Below, piece after piece: positions 54,303 through 57,608 of a DNA stretch of 57,608 nucleotides. The notes beneath the pieces are model-generated. The model was given only the letters and a program-made list of their open reading frames with translations, was not told the DNA's origin and did no database searches. The stretch's first letter is position 1. The number at the start of each line of letters is the position of its first letter. Location: contig JAJFTX010000194.1 of assembly GCA_021372715.1 (NCBI GenBank), positions 1-57,608 of the forward strand. Reading direction: 5' to 3'. The DNA comes from Methanobacterium sp. GTDB lineage: Archaea; Methanobacteriota; Methanobacteria; Methanobacteriales; Methanobacteriaceae. A program made the translations under genes and the position numbers.

Positions 54303-55832
54303 ATGAAACAGAACCCCCAGGAAGAGCTTAAGGATAGTTTAATTAAGATCAGAAGTTTTTTAATCCCTGGTGATGATGAAGATAAGGTGATGTACCTTCA
54401 CGCTGTAGTGGCTTTATTAGGTAGTCTATGTGCCTTCTTTTTACTAGAATATGGTGAGATGTCCCTGGGCATGATGGAACATACTTTTTTGATCCTTATA
54501 GAAAAAACCTGTGTCATAGTAGTAATAGCATATATAATCAGTCGAATGTCCTTCTTCAAAGGGATTCTTCAGAAAAAATTTACTATAAGAAACCAGATTT
54601 TGATGATCGCTGCTTTCGGAGCCATATCCGTCTTCGGAACCTACTCCGGAATCAATATTATGGGAGCAATTGCCAATGTACGAGATCTGGCCCCCATGAT
54701 AGCAGGGTTAGTAGGGGGGCCATGGATAGGTCTGGGCGTTGGATTAATTGGAGGAGTACATCGTTTTTTCCTTGGAGGACCAACAGCCATTGCTTGTGGA
54801 TTGGCAACCATTTTAGCCGGATTATTCGGTGGACTGATTTATGTTATAAATAAAGGAAAATTCATTGGAATTATAGGAGCGGTTATTTTCGCCGCTTTGA
54901 TGGAATCCTTCCATATGATTCTTAACTTATTAATCACCAAACCTTATTCATTAGCCTTTACCATAGTGCAGGATCTGGCCGGGCCAATGATATTGGCCAA
55001 CTCCCTGGGTATGCTCGTATTTGCCTTCATAATATCCAATCTTTTAAAAGAACAGAAAACCAAACAAGAACGTGACCAATACCTTGATGAGCTGGAAAGA
55101 CATAAATATGAGTTACAAGTGGCACAGAAAATCCAGAAAAGCTTCCTACCAAACAATATTCCCTCAATGAAAAGATTAGATATTTCAGCTATTAATTTAC
55201 CGGCTAAAGATGCTGGCGGAGATTTTTACGACTTTATAACATTATCAGATGAAAAAATAGCCGTGGTTATAGCTGATGTTTCTGATAGAAAAGTCCCAGC
55301 CACCTTACTTATGGCAGTTTCCAGGACAATAATCAGGAGCATATCCGAATCTGCTCTAAATCCTAAATCATCCCAATTAGTAGAGTATCTAAATCGCCTC
55401 ATAACTGAAAAAAGTAAATCTGATGTTTCTTTAACTCTATTTTATGGAATATTAAATATGGAAAATAAGGAAATGAACTTCATCAACGCGGGTCATAGCC
55501 CTCCTCTTGTCTTTAAGAGTAAAGATAAAAAAATAATCTCTTTAGAAAAAACAGATGTGTTATTGGGTGTTAATAAGAACATTAAATTGGAAGATAAAAA
55601 ATTATCACTGGAAAAGGATGATATCATTATCTTCCACACCGATGGTATCTACTCTGTAACCAACGTAAATGGAGAACATTTCAACAATGATTTAATAGGT
55701 GAAATTCTTATAAAAAACAGTCCAAAGACTTCTAAAGAAATTATAAATGATTTAAAAGATTCAATTAGAGGTTTCTGTGGTAAGGGTGTTTTGGAAGATG
55801 ATATAAGTCTAATCGTGCTGAAAGTTAAATAA
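54303..55832 (+). CDS. 5TMR-LYT sensor fused to SpoIIE-type PP2C phosphatase
   Basis: 509 residues. Residues about 30-250 are membrane helices of the 5TM-5TMR_LYT type (SVFGTYSGINIMGAIANVRDLAPMIAGLVGGPWIG, GGPTAIACGLATILAG). A short coiled coil leads to a PPM/SpoIIE domain: QKSFLPNNIP, DAGGDFYDF and VIADVSDRKVPATLLM (metal Asp), FINAGHSPPLVF and DDISLIVL. RsbU-like phosphatases normally act on anti-sigma-factor antagonists; the archaeal target is unknown. ATG 54303 is preferred; a GTG three codons upstream is in frame. Confidence 0.85.
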   Translation: MKQNPQEELKDSLIKIRSFLIPGDDEDKVMYLHAVVALLGSLCAFFLLEYGEMSLGMMEHTFLILIEKTCVIVVIAYIISRMSFFKGILQKKFTIRNQILMIAAFGAISVFGTYSGINIMGAIANVRDLAPMIAGLVGGPWIGLGVGLIGGVHRFFLGGPTAIACGLATILAGLFGGLIYVINKGKFIGIIGAVIFAALMESFHMILNLLITKPYSLAFTIVQDLAGPMILANSLGMLVFAFIISNLLKEQKTKQERDQYLDELERHKYELQVAQKIQKSFLPNNIPSMKRLDISAINLPAKDAGGDFYDFITLSDEKIAVVIADVSDRKVPATLLMAVSRTIIRSISESALNPKSSQLVEYLNRLITEKSKSDVSLTLFYGILNMENKEMNFINAGHSPPLVFKSKDKKIISLEKTDVLLGVNKNIKLEDKKLSLEKDDIIIFHTDGIYSVTNVNGEHFNNDLIGEILIKNSPKTSKEIINDLKDSIRGFCGKGVLEDDISLIVLKVK

Positions 55833-55863
55833 AAGAATATGTTTTGTTAAATGATTTCATTTT

Positions 55864-56322
55864 TTATTTTTGATCTTCCTGATAACTGCCATTATACTCT
55901 CCAGAGCCAGTTACTGGAAAAACCACTGCCTGAGCTATTCTCTCACCCTGCTTTATAGTGTAATCGAAATCACCATAGTTGTATAATAAAAATTTTAAGG
56001 TCCCATAAAATCCAGGATCTCCCAAAGCAGTGTGTATGGAAACAAATGATCTTAAAATCGTTGACCTTGGAAGATATAACATGGAATAACCCTTTGGTAT
56101 TTTTATTTTCCTATCTATAGTTACAGAATAACCTTTTTTAGGTTTTAAAGTATAGATGGGTGGTTCCAATTTTTCAAGTTCTGGTAATTTTTTCTGATCA
56201 TCTATAAGAGAGGCAGGACCTGCTTGAGCAAATACTTCACCTAACCTCAAATCAATCCCTGATGGCTGTATTAAATCCTTAAAATCAGGAAATAATTTTA
56301 TAAGTTCTCTTTCTCCCAGCAT
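55864..56322 (-). CDS. dCTP deaminase/dUTPase family protein (probably dUTPase)
   Basis: 152 residues. Family motifs QPSGIDLRLGEVF, LPRSTILRSFVSIHTALGDPGFYGTLKFLLYN and GERIAQAVVFPV. In dCTP deaminases the strand after DPGF-G carries the catalytic Glu (LTLE); here it reads TLKFLLYN, with no Glu, so deamination is unlikely and dUTP hydrolysis to dUMP is favoured. GGAGG precedes the ATG. Confidence 0.82.
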   Translation of the reverse strand: MLGERELIKLFPDFKDLIQPSGIDLRLGEVFAQAGPASLIDDQKKLPELEKLEPPIYTLKPKKGYSVTIDRKIKIPKGYSMLYLPRSTILRSFVSIHTALGDPGFYGTLKFLLYNYGDFDYTIKQGERIAQAVVFPVTGSGEYNGSYQEDQK

Positions 56323-56411
56323 AATAATAAATCCTCCTTATAATTATTCATATATATTCTCTATTTTCATTTTAAAACTTAACTGGCTCCCATTTGTCTA
56401 TTAACCTGAAA

Positions 56412-57518
56412 CTATAATTTAATATAAATACTCTTTTTATGCATATAATAGGCTATTATACCCCAGAAGACTATCACAATAGTAGCATAAGTTATAGCAC
56501 CAATATTTGGTGTTAATAAATCCATCAGTGGTTGATAAAGCATTTGGTATATGCTGATAGGATCACCTGTTGCTGAATTTAAATAAATCTTCTGAGTAAG
56601 GGTATTTACAACAGCAGATAATACGTAAAGAATCAAAGCATTAAGCCCCAGAGGGACAGCAATCCTTAGAATACTCTTTTTATCTAAAAGATCCAGATAT
56701 GAATATAATACAGAGAGTATGATAGTTGCTATGCCTGCAGTGACCATTACAAAACTGGCAGTCCATAATTGCTTGATAACGGGCACCCAGGGAGTTATTA
56801 AAACTCCTAATAAAATAAGGGCTACACCAGCAGTTAAGAACAATTTAATAATACCCCAGTTACCCCCTCTTATCTGCAGTGTTTTTCCAAAAATAAGGCC
56901 TATTAAAACCAGTGCAGTAGCAGTTATAACGGTCAGAATTCCTTCTGGATCTAAACCAGGATCCACATTCTGATTGTAAATATGCTGAACACCGAAGACC
57001 TGTACATCCACCAAACCAGCTATGTTTCCTTCAGGCTGGAAGTTTCCAGTTATAACACCAGGTGCACCAACAAAAAGAAGGATCGCGCTCTGTATGATCA
57101 AAAGAAGAGCGACAGTTATTATTATATACTTAATTTTACTCCTGGCCAGTGGTGCTGCAAAAAGAGATGCCAAAGCAATGAGTTGTAGTACTCCAGGAAT
57201 CCTCAGGGGAAGTCCACCACCTATCCAGTTTAAAAATAAACCAATACAGAAAAGAGCCACTACCCGATAGATGAAATGGCCCCATAACTGTTTAGATGAT
57301 TGGTTGGCACGATTCTTAAAGGAATAAGCCATGGAAACGCCCACAATGAATAGAAAAAAAGGAAAAACTAGGTCTACGAAGGTTAAACCTATCCATTCAG
57401 AATGTTTTAATAAATAAGGCGTATATGGAGAGATGGGTAGAGTGTTAACAAAGATCATGGCTGCAACGGTTAGACCTCTGAAGACATCCAGTGATATCAC
57501 TCGCTTTTTAGTTGCCAT
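56412..57518 (-). CDS. Polytopic membrane protein, heparan-glucosaminide N-acetyltransferase-like (DUF5009/DUF1624)
   Basis: 368 residues with about ten hydrophobic segments. The N-terminus RVISLDVFRGLTVAAMIFVN, with HSEWIGLTFVDLVFPFFLFIVGVSMAYSF, is the signature of the HGSNAT/NagX-type family, where the Asp-containing first helix and H-x-x-W-x-G loop take part in transmembrane acetyl transfer from acetyl-CoA to a sugar. A role in modifying a cell-surface glycan is plausible. Start set at ATG 57518, with AGGTAGGCTAT upstream; an ATG eight codons earlier exists. Confidence 0.8.
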   Translation of the reverse strand: MATKKRVISLDVFRGLTVAAMIFVNTLPISPYTPYLLKHSEWIGLTFVDLVFPFFLFIVGVSMAYSFKNRANQSSKQLWGHFIYRVVALFCIGLFLNWIGGGLPLRIPGVLQLIALASLFAAPLARSKIKYIIITVALLLIIQSAILLFVGAPGVITGNFQPEGNIAGLVDVQVFGVQHIYNQNVDPGLDPEGILTVITATALVLIGLIFGKTLQIRGGNWGIIKLFLTAGVALILLGVLITPWVPVIKQLWTASFVMVTAGIATIILSVLYSYLDLLDKKSILRIAVPLGLNALILYVLSAVVNTLTQKIYLNSATGDPISIYQMLYQPLMDLLTPNIGAITYATIVIVFWGIIAYYMHKKSIYIKL

Positions 57519-57608
57519 ATAGCCTACCTTAAAAAAAATCAAATCCTTAATTATAGTTCTAGGTTTTTTTAAAGCCTTTGATTAGTTTTTTAGCCAATAA
57601 AATCTTTG

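Overview
The window is about 57.6 kb of AT-rich archaeal chromosome, most likely from a mesophilic hydrogenotrophic methanogen of the Methanobacteriales (Methanobacterium-like). The grounds are archaeal information genes (ABCE1/Rli1, RadB, Orc1/Cdc6, RtcB plus archease, Sua5), the archaeal fructose-bisphosphate aldolase/phosphatase, a CDP-alcohol phosphatidyltransferase of the archaetidylinositol-phosphate type, the methanopterin gene mptE, a secreted protein with pseudomurein-binding-type repeats, an F420-enzyme-type beta subunit, and GGAA-N6-TTCC operators of the NrpR nitrogen repressor. Nearly everything is vertical-looking housekeeping sequence. I see no insertion sequence, CRISPR array, prophage, tRNA or rRNA gene.

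Layout. 1-12.3 kb: 3' end of argH, small proteins, a KH/PP-loop ATPase, a membrane glycosyltransferase, a PEBP protein, Rli1, a PAS histidine kinase with an iron-type alcohol dehydrogenase, a lipoprotein, an Nmad3-like protein, an aminotransferase and RadB. 12.8-15.8 kb: two adjacent radical SAM genes (one SPASM-type, one B12-type), candidates for a C-C-forming and methylating pair. 15.8-24.3 kb: an M24 peptidase gene interrupted by one in-frame TAA, Sua5, the archaeal phospholipid synthase, DUF357/PhoU-like/DUF434 genes, FBP aldolase/phosphatase, a homoisocitrate/isopropylmalate dehydrogenase, a HEAT-repeat protein and malate dehydrogenase.

24.5-33.4 kb is a nitrogen-assimilation block. An NrpR-type operator precedes pdxT and a four-gene split glutamate synthase (glutaminase domain, GXGXG domain, an FrhB/FdhB-like beta subunit with ferredoxin clusters, FMN synthase domain). 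Two amt-glnK pairs follow, each with its own operator. The beta-subunit gene has its FrhB domains in permuted order (C-terminal half, ferredoxin, N-terminal half). 33.5-43.6 kb: a metallo-hydrolase, a Fpg-type glycosylase, a pseudomurein-binding cysteine peptidase that appears to start at ATT, pdxS, a PrsW-like membrane protease, DUF763 and a GT2-MJ1255 fusion glycosyltransferase. 43.6-57.6 kb: nadA, methylthioinosine phosphorylase, rtcB, archease, cdc6, mptE, an aminotransferase, a second B12 radical SAM gene with three palindromes in its promoter, an orphan acetolactate-synthase-like enzyme, a 5TMR-SpoIIE phosphatase, a dUTPase-like protein and a membrane acyltransferase-like protein.

The most notable observations are the permuted F420-type subunit in the NrpR-controlled glutamate synthase operon, two genes whose best starts are the rare codons ATT and ATC behind strong Shine-Dalgarno sequences, the interrupted M24 peptidase, and the palindrome-rich promoter of the second B12 radical SAM gene. 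All functional assignments are from reading motifs by eye; no database search was run.
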